Shown here: in pieces, positions 18,820-30,295 of the stretch | Layout of the letters: every line of letters starts with the position of its first letter | Numbering within the stretch: the stretch's first letter is position 1 | From: Engraulis encrasicolus | Lineage: Eukaryota > Chordata > Actinopteri > Clupeiformes > Engraulidae | Direction of reading: 5' to 3' | NCBI RefSeq assembly: GCF_034702125.1 | Contig: NC_085878.1 | Span: forward strand, 15,215,240 to 15,279,239 | DNA length: 64,000 bases | Notes under the pieces: model-generated | Database searches by the model: none | The model's input: only the letters and a program-made list of their open reading frames with translations | Told to the model about the DNA's origin: nothing | Program-made: the position numbers and the translations under genes

Positions 18820-19600
18820 AATTGCATTGAAATGACCAGGAATAGTGGTGTTTGATGCATGTTTCAACCTTGTAATGTTGTCATTAGACTATGTTCTTGA
18901 TATATATATGGTTATTAGTGCAGTTTGCTGTTAAAAAATCAATTTCCAACTGTATGGTATTGTAATATTACACAAATTTGGCCTTGCGGTTAGGCTAAAT
19001 ACCGCTAACCTCTTCTTTGTGTGCATTTTAGGTTTTTTTTCCCCAATTATGATTATGTTTTACATTAATATACATGTTTTGCATGTGCATGTTTTAAAAT
19101 GTATTTATTTATTTTATTTTGTCAGTGATGATCAATGGTAAAAAGCAAGGAATCCATACGAAGGATTCAAAATTTCACTTTTCACTGCTTCCTGTATGGA
19201 TAGACAAGAGATGAATGTGGACATAAAATAACATTGAAATGACCAGGAATAGAGGTGTTTGATATGTTTTTTTTTCACCATGTAATGTTGTTGGAATATT
19301 TCCCTGATATTATGAATGGTTATAAATGCATTTTGATTTTGTTTTGATTGATGGCAGCCTACTGTGATATTAGCCAAATCTGCTCTGGCATACTGTATGT
19401 AAGCTAAGTACTGCTATCCCCTTTGTTTGTGATTATTTTCACTTTACTTTAAATATATGTATGTTTTTACATTTTATTTATTTATTATATATATTTATTT
19501 ATACTGTATGTAGGCCCGATGACCTTATAAAGACCTTGAAATGACCAGGAAAAGTGGTGGTTCATGTTTGTTTTGACCAAGTAAATTAAAATAATATTTT
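18820..19600. repeat. Diverged tandem units, 300-400 bp each
   Basis: The sequence ATTGAAATGACCAGGAATAG recurs near 18826 and 19232 and in altered form near 19537. Each is followed by similar text (GTGTTTGAT..., TGTAATGTTGT...). The first unit is part of the left arm of the inverted-repeat element; the others lie just inside it. Confidence 0.65.
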
Positions 19601-20889
19601 GGGAATTAACTTAGAATTATCCACATCATACTGATCCCAATAATATTAAACTCTGGACTCTTCAGTCGTGCTGAAGAATTTGAATTTGGAACAATTGAGT
19701 TGCAACATTGAGTTTCCAAAATTTGGGCAGCGCTGAAATAGCACAGATATGAGCAGTTTGACCAGATTGACTTGATCTTGAAATATTGTGCAGCATCATA
19801 GTAACAGGCTAAATCATAGTAGCTGGCTAAACATGATGCCCGAGAATTCCCCATCCTGCTGAATGTGACCTGTGGCCATCATTATGAAGTACCTTGAATT
19901 GCTAGTTATGTCATTCTCCCAGTGAAAGGCACTCAAGCTATGATGCTACCAATGCATGTATAACTCTTTGGCAAGAATCTGCTTCATCTTCCAGTTAAGT
20001 CTGTAGGACTTGGATACAAGCAGAGAAGGCCCGGCTGGTTTTAGAGTTGATGGAGGCAGAGATCACAAAGTAAAAGGAGCTGCTGTAGCTATCCAAACGG
20101 CGCAAGTGGAGTGGCCTTGCAAGATGTCCAACCAATAAATTACCCTTTGGATGCAGTACTCCCACCTGGTCCATGCCCCTTGCTTGCCCTGGGATACAGG
20201 CAGGGCAGGAGTCACTGCTTGCATAATCATGCTCAGCCTTCTGCTTTTCACCCTGCTAATTCATGACTGGACGTCAACCTACAGTACCACTCCAATCTTG
20301 TTAAGTTCACAGACAATCAAGAGGGACAAGGCATACTACAGGAAAGAGGTAGACCATTTGAGCAGCACAAAGATGAGATGTGGATTTGGCCTGATTATCA
20401 TTGACTTTCAAATTTCTTCAAGACCTGGTCTGACCAAGAGCATAACAATCAACATTTCCCAAACGGCATGGTCGACCCACCCCCTTGGTTTGCTAATGGT
20501 TGCATGCTTCCCAACAAAGTGGGAGGAGTGCCGTTTTTTTCCGGAGCTCAGAAATTATATTTGTATTGCACTTGGCCTGACTAGAAGCAACGCTGAAGGT
20601 GTTGCGTCATCAGCAAGGCATGGCCTGGCTCGGTTTGGACATCAATGATGACCTATTCTGGACCAACACTGCATGTCAAGAAGTGTCTCAACTTCCTGAA
20701 CAATCGAGGCAAGTGCTTTGCCATCATGACCACATTTCTAAGACCACATTTGTGTACCTGTATCATGCCCCTTTAGGAGACAAGGAGAATGAATGGAGTT
20801 AAAAGGGAATTCTCGCCCATTTAGGAAACTGTACTTGATCCCACTTTTTTGCATTGGTGGCACAGTGTATGGTTTAGCTTGGCTACTAT

Positions 20890-21431
20890 TGTGATGGAGT
20901 GACCATCACTAGGGTTGTGGGTGTGTTCTGACTGTCACACCAACGAGATTGGCTCTTTGGTGTAGCGGTCAGGGCCCCAGTTTACAAGCCCAGAAGGTCT
21001 GGGTTTTGTTCTAGGCTGGGCAACTCTACTCCCCTTCGCTACAAATGGTGTCAGAAGTGGGATGGTGTGATGCCATCAGAAGCGTACGCATTGTGTGTGA
21101 GCCGTAATTCCAAGTGAGGGACACCCAGGATTGGTAACCCCGTGGTGAGGGACCCCAGTGATGGGTGAAGCACTGATGATGGGGCACACTGGATGGGGGA
21201 ATTACGACGGGCAGTTGCGTGAGGGACACCATGAAGTGTGTGAAGTGCACGAGTACGCTTCCTGAAGGGGAAGGCAGTGTGATGGAGTTACCATCACTAG
21301 GGCTGTGGGTGTGTTCTGACTGTCACACCAATGGGCCTGGCTCTTTGGTGTAGCGGTCAGGGCCCCAGTTTACTACCCCAGAGGGTCCAGTTTCGATTCT
21401 CGGCTGGGCAACTCTACTCCCCTTCGTCACA
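20890..21431 (+). mobile_element. TRIM-like LTR mini-element, 542 bp (candidate)
   Basis: Two direct repeats of 154 bp (20890-21043 and 21278-21431) both begin TGTGATGGAG and end in CA, roughly 85-90% alike by eye. Two bases after the first repeat lies TGGTGTCAGAAGTGGGAT (21046-21063), which looks complementary to the 3' end of a Leu-type tRNA with CCA. A purine-rich tract GAAGGGGAAGGCAG (21264-21277) directly precedes the second repeat. The interior is only 234 bp and non-coding. This is the layout of terminal-repeat retrotransposons in miniature. No clear target duplication is visible. Each repeat also has an A-box-like TGGTGTAGCGGT, and the second has a B-box-like GTTTCGATTCT 44 nt on. Tandem tRNA-derived SINE copies are the alternative reading. 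Confidence 0.6.
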
Positions 21432-21734
21432 ACCATATTGAATGGGTTTGGATACACCACCCACAAAGTGATCACAATAGTGATGCAAGCCACTCAACAA
21501 GCTTCTCTTCTAGCACCACCAGAGTCTCAAACAGACTGTAAGGATGCTGAGTTCTTCTCTGCACCCAACGGGCTGCCGGAAAAATCTGCATCTTTCCAAA
21601 GAACAATTGCTCTCAGACCCCCCAGAAAAGACTTTTCCCACATACAACTGTACTATATATACCTGTGGTGCTAAACAAATACATAATAAACTGTAAACAA
21701 AATTAGGCTCTTCTCTCCATTCCACTCATGGACT

Positions 21735-21769
21735 CTGATGAAGATGGTCTAACCATCGAAACGTTAGTC
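21735..21769 (+). ncRNA. Hammerhead-ribozyme-like motif (relic)
   Basis: CTGATGA, then GATGG-TCTAA-CCATC (a 5-bp hairpin), then GAAAC, GTTA and GTC follow the order of a minimal type I hammerhead with a very short stem III, as found in Penelope-like elements. One extra A sits between CTGATGA and the hairpin, and stem I pairs poorly, so self-cleavage is doubtful. An AATAAA follows near 21784. Confidence 0.35.
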
Positions 21770-22876
21770 ATGTTGTGCACTTGAATAAAAAACACAAAGA
21801 AATACATCTGTGCTGCTCCGGTGTTGTCCTTCAAGTGAAGATTTCCTGCCTCTCTCCCGTCGATGCACCAGATGATAAAGCAGAAGCACGAGGAACTACC
21901 CTTTTGTTTGAACATAATAAACTGTCTTGTGCTCACAATCTCTTATTTTTTACAGGTACCTGATCTGACTACTGTACGCATATGTGTAATTTGATTCATT
22001 TATTTATAGTTACTGTAATGTTTTGGTATTTTGTGTGTTGTGGCTGTGTACTTAGGATAGGTTAAGATAAGTTAAGATGTATTTTTGGTTGTGCCTGTGC
22101 ACATAGATGTTATAATGTCATGCACTTTTAATGTTTGTTATGTCTTGTCTACACGGATGGCAGTGAAAAGTGAAATTTTGAATCCTATGTATGGATTCCT
22201 TGCTTTTTACCATTGATCATTACTGTCAAAATAAAATAAACAAATACATTTTAAAACATGCACATGCAAAACATGTATATTAATGTAAAACATAATCATA
22301 ATTGGAAAAAAAACCTAAAATGCACACAAAGAAGAGGTTAGCACTATTATGCCTAACCGCTAGGCCAAATTTGTCTAATATTACAGTACCATACAGTTGT
22401 AAATTGATTTTTTAACAGCAAACTGCACTAATAACCATATATATATCAAGGACATAGTCTAATTACAACATTACAAGGTTGAAACATGCATCAAACACCA
22501 CTATTCCTGGTCATTTCAATGCAATTTTAAAGCCCGAGTCAATTTCAGGGCCCGGCGGCGGCCATCTTGAAAATGAGGCCTTTCCTGAAGTCAGATTTTG
22601 GCAGATTTTTAGTATGTTGTTAAGTACATCTGATAGTACTGTAAACCACTGAGAAACCTTTTGTTAGAATTTTTTTGGGGTTAAGTCATAAATGCACTCG
22701 CCTAAGACCTAATCTCACTTGTGATTAGGTCTGGTGTTAACCAGGCAAACTGTAATCAGTGTTACTGAGAAATTACAAAAATAAATTTTACAGTCATGAA
22801 CTCTTGATTTCTGTGAAATCCCAGTTTTGAATTACATATTCACTCAGTAAAATGCACTCATAATAATCATGATGTT

Positions 22877-23759
22877 GGGTGCATTCAGGTAATTTGGGCC
22901 ACTTTTCGGCAAATTCAGAAAGAACATCAATACATTACCCAAACTTAAGTTTGATTGCGTAAAGTGACTCATAATCGTCCATTTCATGACAAAAAACAAG
23001 ATGATTAATGTAAAAAATATACATTTTTACAAGGTTTATTGACAGGTGTGTTTGTCATCCTGGATGGAAAAAAATGCATTCAGGTAAAATGGGCCACCTA
23101 TACATTTCAATGGTAAAACTAAGAATTGCACAAAAGACAAACAAAATTAGTGATGATTTTAATATATATTCCTCCATTTTTTTGTTATCAACACATCTGT
23201 TTCCAAAAAGTTATCACAACTTTAAAAGAGCTCTCCTGACACCTCCATCTCCTGACACCTCCATCTTCAATAATAGTCACATTGTTTTTGTAGAAAATAT
23301 GAATGGTAATTCTCATAGAAAAAAGCGGGCCCACTTTACCTTAACATGTTCTGCCAAAAGGGGCCGATGGGTTTTTTTGGTCATTTTTAGGTATTTAAAG
23401 ATCACAATGTTGGCACAACTATGTTTTTCCAGATTAAAGGCACAAATTCAAACCTAAAAACATATCCGTTTTCCAGTTTCTATCACATCTGAAAACAGTA
23501 TCATCCTTATTTTATCTAGACGATTTCTTATTTTGGCAAGACTGAAAATTCACTTTCTTCCGTCACTCTCCATGTGAGGGTTCCCCCTGCCTATCAAAAA
23601 AGTGTTATGCAATTCAAATGACTTTAAACAGATAGAGTAGTAATGTTGCAACAATTTCAGTACATTTGTGGTGGTTGGTCTGTAGAATTAAAAGAAATGA
23701 GACACCCAATGCTTATCCGGCCCAATTTAGCTGATGGCCCAATTTACCTGAACACACCC
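22877..23759. mobile_element. MITE-like element with 25-bp inverted ends
   Basis: The left end GGGTGCATTCAGGTAATTTG and the complement of the right end GGGTGTGTTCAGGTAAATTG match and continue into GGCCA. The interior has related internal blocks (TTCAGGTAAAATGGGCCAC near 23078) and no coding potential. A fragment of the same repeat lies at about 61726-61755. Confidence 0.7.
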
Positions 23760-24374
23760 TACCTAAATGTAATGTCAGTAATAGGTGCCAACCAAAGTTT
23801 GGTAATAGTGAAGGAATCTGCCAATACATTAAATGATTGTACAGTAACTAACTAGGCCGCTACCTGTTGCATATATTCTTACAATATAATAGTTTTGAAT
23901 TAACACAAGTTTTTTATTTTTTACTAAAGGGATAGTATAGCCTATAGAAGGATCCTCTGAAAGACTCTCTCTTTTGTAGGTTATACAGGTCTATATCACC
24001 ATAACATTATCCAAGCTTTCCATGGAGACCTGATGGCAGGAGAACATTTTCTGTGTTCAGTCATAAGCATTAGGCCTAAATAAAATGTGTCAGGCCGAGT
24101 GAAAAAGCAATCAGCAATTGATAGGCAAGAATGCCGCCTCATGTCACCCCCAAACACAAAAATTATCTCGCGTAATGAGGTGTCAGTCGAAGAGCAGTCG
24201 AGTATGCTTACTTTTCTGAATTAATCATTTTCATTACGCACATGCAGACCTGTCTAAACCGGTTTAATCATTCATCTATGTTTATAAACACTCTGAGCGT
24301 TGGAGTGCCAGTCAAACAAAAGCCCAGCAGTACATGCTATGGACAAACCTCCTCAATGGAAAGTGGGCTGATTG
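23760..24374. other. No gene recognised
   Basis: Contains the second copy (about 24080-24245) of the dispersed repeat at 17520-17700. Nothing else identified. Confidence 0.5.
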
Positions 24375-24515
24375 AACCTGCCGTGGCCAACCGGTGGGGC
24401 ACTCTCCTGCCATGCGGCTGACCAGTGTTCGATTCCCAGCCCGGGTCCTTTGCAGGCCCCTCCCCGTTTTTCTCCAAATTCGCTTCCTGTCCACCTCTCA
24501 CACTGAAAAAGACCC
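24375..24515 (+). mobile_element. tRNA-derived SINE
   Basis: The tRNA-like head has GTGGCCAACCGGTGG as A box and GTTCGATTCCC (24427-24437) as B box. A pyrimidine-rich body (CCCCTCCCCGTTTTTCTCC) follows. Typical teleost tRNA-SINE layout, plus strand. Confidence 0.75.
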
Positions 24516-25431
24516 AAAAAAGGGAAACTGGGCTCATTCTGTCCGTAGCTGTAGTAAGTTATTGTTATTGTTATGGATGTTCAGTGATACCTTTTGGTGC
24601 TGTTGTCTTATGCCATCCTATAGAGTGCTAGTGCTGTGAGCTGGCGTTGCAACACAGTTCAATAAAAGCATAATCCGCAACAGTTATAGTGGCACCTTTA
24701 GTTTCCCTCTAAATTATGCAGGCCACCATCCACCTTCTGGGTCGTTTTAAAATAGATTCCTTTTTGGCTTGATTGGCATGTTGCTCACTCATTACATGTT
24801 GTGCGGGCAGGTGCAAAGCACTTAACGTCAGCGTGAACAAACAGAAACACAGTGACCGACGGTGTCATCACAGTTGCAGCATAGCCTCCACCGTACGTAC
24901 AGAGTTTCCACATGGTGCTGTGCGGACTCCTATCTGGCAGCCATGGCAGCCATGGTTCCGGTCATTAGCAGGTGGGATGGTCAGACCTCCATGCCCTGAC
25001 TCCAGGGGGTGTAATTATGCCATTAGTGCCTTGCCAGGTGTCTGTGCCCACTGTGCCCAGCTCTGTGCCCCCCTCTCTGCCATATCCCATCAGGCGGCTA
25101 ACAGCCTCACCAAAATCCTGTTTGACACAATATTTTTGAGGAGTTTATTCAAATCTTAGACAGTCAGATTTAACTCTTGAGAGTGTTGTTGGCTCTCGCT
25201 ACGTGTTGCATGAAGACTGCAGTGTTTTACTCTGTTGTCATCTGCAGCTATTTGACAGCACAGGGGGAGAGCGGCTCACCGTGACAGCCGGGATATTTCA
25301 TTGCTAGTTCACTGGGCTGTGATATGAGCTGTCAGTGTCATGCTTGTTTAGAGTGTCATGTATGTTTACGTCACTGGGGCTGGTGGTGAAGAGGGAGTGT
25401 GTTCAGGCACGCACGCATGCGCACATGCGCA

Positions 25432-25549
<118 letters not shown>

Positions 25550-25611
25550 GCGTGAGGTATTCCTTAGGTATGCACTACACATTGGTAGAGATAGAGAGAG
25601 CGCGCGGGAGC

Positions 25612-25627
25612 GAGAGAGAGAGAGAGA

Positions 25628-25684
<57 letters not shown>
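25612..25684. repeat. (GA)n microsatellite
   Basis: GA tract of about 73 nt with one GG interruption, about 60 bp after the GT tract. Confidence 0.97.
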
Positions 25685-25688
<4 letters not shown>

Positions 25689-26496
25689 AGATGAAGAAAG
25701 AAAGAGAAAGATGAAGTGAAGTGAGAGGCAACAAAGAAGCGTGTCCAGGGAATCTGACAAGGGGGGACAAAGGGGTCAGCTGTCCCAGGCCCAGGGAGAG
25801 GGGGGGGGGGGGGGGGCATAATTGGGTCCTCATTGCATTGAATGTATTGGGTGGGAGGCTAAAGCTGTCTGCGGCCCTGAGCGTGCCAGTCAGACAGGCC
25901 CAGCTGAATGAACGGAAGCAGAGCAGGGCAGGGTAGGGCAGGGGAGGTAGACGAGCGAGCGAGTGAGCAAGCGAGCAAGCGAGCAAGCGAGCGACGGAAG
26001 CACACAGTGCATTCCAATAATAGAGCGGCAGGACAGGAATAGAGAGGCAGCCACGTCACCGTCACCCGCGTCCCAGGGGATGTGCCACCACGCATAGGAC
26101 TCAAACCACCACAGCAGTCTCACACTCGGGAGCCTCCACGGGACACCTAGCACTGCTGACTGCACTGCAGGTGGGCTAACACAGGAGACCAAGCAAGAAA
26201 TCTGTGATTAGAAGATGGAGAACACCTAATATAAGTATATATACACAGTATCAGTGGAAAAACTACATTTTAGCAACATAACAAGCATTCAATCAGTCTC
26301 AGAAGAGTTTAAGGACTCGTCACATAGTTTTCAATCAAACAGCTGGCTACAAAATAGTATTTCGTAGAGCAACCTCCTTACCATTTCCTGCTGTAAGCAA
26401 TGACACCACGTGGAAGAGAAAGGACAAAGCACCTGAGAAAGAAAAAGAAAGAAAGGCCAATGATATAAGATTATAAGACCATCAACGCTTTACATA

Positions 26497-28116
26497 CAGT
26501 CCCAGGAAAAAGTTTGTACACCCTTTTAAATTTCTTACATTTCAGTCAAAATAGATCATAAAACATGGTCTGATCTTCCCGGAAATCTCAAGAAGGAACA
26601 ATCAGAGTCTGCTTTAACTAATTCCACACAAACATTTACATGTTTTCATATTTTTATTGGCCATACGGCTATAACATTCACAGGAGAGCAAGGCATAAGT
26701 AAGTACACCCTTGCATTAAATAGGTTTTAACCCTCAGTTAGTTGCAATATCCTCAACCAGACTTGTCCTGTAGTTGCAGATCAGATTAACAAAATAATCT
26801 GGATGTATCTTGTCTCCCTCTTCTTTAGAGAACTGCCTCTCGTCAGCAAGGTTTCTGGGATGTCTGGAGTGCATAGCTTTATTGACTTCATGCCATATAA
26901 TCTCAATTGTTTTAGTCAGGGCTTTGACAGGGCTATTCCAGAATGTGTACTTCATTGTTATGAAGCCATTCTAATGTCGATTTGCTTCTTAAGTATGGGT
27001 TGTTGTCACATTTCAGCACCCATCCTCTTGTGTGCTTCAACTGTGTGACAGACTTCCTCACGTTTTTTTCTGTAAAATATCACAATAAACTTGAGTTCAT
27101 TGCTCCACTGATAATAGCAAACTTTCAAGGGCCTGAGGCAGCAAGGTAGCCACATATAATGATGCTCCCGCCACCATACTCAGAAGTGGAGATGTAACAA
27201 AGAATAGCTAAAAATGGGGTTCATTCTGCCAATCTAAAATGAATGGGGTTTCTGTCCAAAAAAATATCGCTGCACCTTTGAAGTTTGCGAAAAAGCATTT
27301 ATATGCTTCATAAAATTACTGCTAAATATTCTGTAGACCAACATTGAAACCAAAGTTGAATTTTTCAGGGGAACACATAGTATCATGCTTAGAGGAGAAC
27401 TGGAGAACCACACCTTCACCAAAACCTCATCTCCACTTTTGAGTATGGTTGCGGGAGCATCATTATATGCACCACCTTGTCAGTTTGCTATTATCAGTGG
27501 AAGAATGAACTCAGAAGTTCATTGAGATACATGTATTTTACAGAAAACATGTGAGGTAGTCTGTCACTCAGTTGAGGCACACATGAGGATGGGTGCTGAA
27601 ATGGGACAACAACCCATATTTTAGAGGCAATTGGCTTTTGAATGGCTTCATAAGAATGAAATACACATTCTGGAATAGCCCAGTCAAAGCTCTGACAAAA
27701 AAACATTTGAGATGATATGGCATGAAGTCAAGAAAGCTATTCACTCCAGATATCCCAGAAACCTTGCTGAAGAAGGGCAGTTTTCTAAAGAAGAGGGAGA
27801 CAAGATACATCCAGATTGTTTTGTTAATCTGATCTGCAACTACAGGACAAGTCTGGTTGAGGTTATTGCGACTAACTTAGGGTTAAAACCTATTGAATGC
27901 AAGGGTGTACTTACTTATGCCTTGCTGTCCTGTGAATGTTTACATCTTATGGCTAATGAAAATATGAAAACTTGTAAATGTTTGGGTTGAATTAGTTAAA
28001 GCAGACTCTGGTTGTTCCTTCTTGTGATTTCCGGAAAGATCAGACCATGTTTTATGACCAATTTTGACAGAAATGTAAGAAATTTCAAAGGGTGTACAAA
28101 CTTTTTCCTGGGACTG
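26497..28116. mobile_element. Tc1-like foldback element, about 1.62 kb
   Basis: The outer ends CAGTCCCAGGAAAAAGTTTG and its complement are flanked by TA. Arms of about 690 bp (26497-27191 and about 27430-28116) are near-perfect reverse complements and surround a spacer of about 240 bp. Each arm, read outwards, includes a transposase C-terminal piece (segments like ...RHPRNLADE.QFSKEEGDKIHPD) and the 3' inverted terminal repeat. It has the same architecture as the element at 9.2-10.5 kb but belongs to a different Tc1 family. It encodes no transposase. Confidence 0.88.
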
Positions 28117-28118
28117 TA

Positions 28119-29065
28119 TCAGTCAACACACTCTATCTACACACACAATCTAACTTGGTCCAAAACTTTTATATGTGATTGACATGGACAAGTTTGCACA
28201 TTGCAATCAGTGCATCATGTGGAGCTGAATTTTTATCATTTTTGTGCAAGCATAACACAGCAACCAAAGATTGTCACTGCCAGCTTTACAGCATTGAGAC
28301 GTGTTGGGTGTCACAAGCATCTCAAGGGAATAGCAGATCAAAGTTTAAACCTGCATGGCAACCGTACCTCTGCTTTTAAATGGAATTGCACTGGAATCAA
28401 TCATGTGTTGTGTTTCATGTTTTCGGGTCTGTTTGGGCATAAGGGTGGAGTGGACACATTTATATTCAGACTCCAACCATTTTGTCCACATCACAATGTT
28501 TTCAAGGTCCTTTCAGTGTGCGTCTTCTGTAGTGGAAATTCATCTTTTCCCTTCAGGATGTTACATAATAGGGAGACTGCAAGGTTGGATCGACAGTGTG
28601 CCCTTGTGCACCGCACAAATAAGAGACGGAGGGTAATTAGAATCGATTCACTTTGGCATGCGTCATGCCTTGGGCATATCCTTTGAAGGCATCTGCTGAA
28701 TTTGCACATGAGAATAACAATCACAAAAAAATAATCTTAACGGCAGGGTGTCACATGTCAGTTTGATCAGCAACGACAACCATACATGAACTGCAACCTG
28801 GTCTTCTTACCATTGCCCTGAATGTAAAATTGACTGGGGCTGTGTGGAAGTCAAGACCCGGCTAGCGCTCATGACTTCATGAATTCATGTTTTGTGGCCA
28901 AGTGGCAGTCTTCCCTGAGGATGGAAAGACATATAAAAAGCCAATAGCGCTGAGACCGAGGAGGTTTATCTTTACTCCACCCAGGGAAGCAGACAAGGGG
29001 TCAGTTGCCAACTTGCCTGGGGCCCAGAAAGAGGAAGGGCCCAGAAATAGACAGTCATTACGTAA
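28119..29065. other. No gene recognised
   Basis: Several open frames of 60-160 codons without recognisable domains or splice context. Not called as genes. Confidence 0.45.
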
Positions 29066-29209
29066 GGGTTAACGTTCGGCGAGAAGGTCGCTACCGTGGA
29101 ATAGCAGCACGACAGAGAGAATCTTTAGACCCCGACGCGGAGCGGAGGGTCTTGTTCTCTCTGAAGTGCTGCTATTCCACAAAGCGACCGACTCGCCGAA
29201 AGTTAACCC
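29066..29209. mobile_element. Short palindromic MITE
   Basis: GGGTTAACGTTCGGCGAG...GGTCGCTACCGTGGAATAGCAGCAC is mirrored by its complement at the right end (GTGCTGCTATTCCAC...CGGACTCGCC-like...AGTTAACCC). The arms are about 50 bp, giving a strong hairpin. Outer ends are approximate. Confidence 0.7.
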
Positions 29210-30295
29210 GCTTATTATATGGATATACTTAAATGATTCACACATGGCGGGGACATTTCTTCAGGCCTATTTAATGTGAAGTCTATTATAGTTTTTAATG
29301 TCAAAAGATTGTTGCTGCGCAAAACAAAACAGTGCCGTTGTGGAACACCGCTAGGCAACAGCTAGCCAGGACAACAGGTGTTGTCTATCACAGCAGCTGA
29401 TTAGAGTCTTGTTGAAAAGTCGCTTTAGCAGTGAAAAGTCTTGTTGCCATTGACAGCGGTCTGTTATAGACCAACCCGTCCGTTATCGAAAAATAACAGA
29501 CGTGCGAACGTTGGGGAGCCCCGTTGAAATGAATGGAGCATTCGACCGATGACATCACAACCATATAATAAATTGTAGTAGTGAGTGGACCAGATAACTA
29601 TGTCCGAGCCCCTGCCAAAGCTGGCCCTGACTCAAGCCTGACTCCGTCTGATTAGATAATAGCCCTCTATGTTGGCCTAGGTTCTTTGTATGTTCAACAG
29701 TTCGTTGAATGTTAAAATGGAAAGAACCACAGCCATGTCACTGATTCTTGAGAGTTTGGCAAAAACATGTCCAGCAATAAAGTGTCAACTCTGTTGAAAA
29801 TCAACAACATTTTCATGAAGAAAATGAATCCAGGTAAAGACCAAGGGGTCTGTTACACAAATGTACAGTTGTTTGAAATATTTAAGTGTAATTTTATTAC
29901 TTTTTATGGCTATAAACCTGCCCAAACCCTGTAAAAACAAAAACAAAACAGCTGTCCTAAGGACAGACATCATCATTTCAATTGACTTAAAATACAAAAA
30001 TCACTGATGGAATTGAATAATATCACCAGGATGTGGAAGAACATAATGAAGTGGTTCTACAGATATCCACATAGTGCGTGTAGAACAATATTTACTATTA
30101 TTTTCTGATTGTTCAAAATGTGTCCAGCATATTCGTCACCACCATCAGAGTTTTTTTTTTAAAGACAATAAAATCAGGTATGCACAAGGTCATTGTCATT
30201 ACTACTATTTCCTCCTCAATTTGTTAATTTGTTTGGACACTGGTACTGTCCCAAACATAAACTGTCAACACCGTCGGGGGTTTTAATAGTATTAT
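29210..30295. other. No gene recognised
   Basis: Unique-looking sequence between the MITE and the LINE 3' end. Nothing supported. Confidence 0.5.

Larger units (their letters stand above)
18632..22704. mobile_element. 4.1-kb element with inverted arms of about 550 bp
   Basis: 18632-19191 and 22159-22704 are reverse complements over almost their whole length, starting TAGGCGAGTGCATTTATGA and ending in its complement. Both arms contain the GGCGGCGGCCATCTTGAAAATGAGG block (in one arm as its complement, slightly altered). A trinucleotide aga flanks both ends and may be a target duplication. No transposase frame is present between the arms. The interior holds diverged tandem units, a TRIM-like element and a hammerhead-like motif, so it is either a large non-autonomous foldback transposon or two inverted copies of one repeat. 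Confidence 0.75.

Noticed and set aside
20151..20648. Open frame of 165 codons on the plus strand
   Set aside because: No recognisable domain, lies inside a repeat-rich element, no splice or promoter context.
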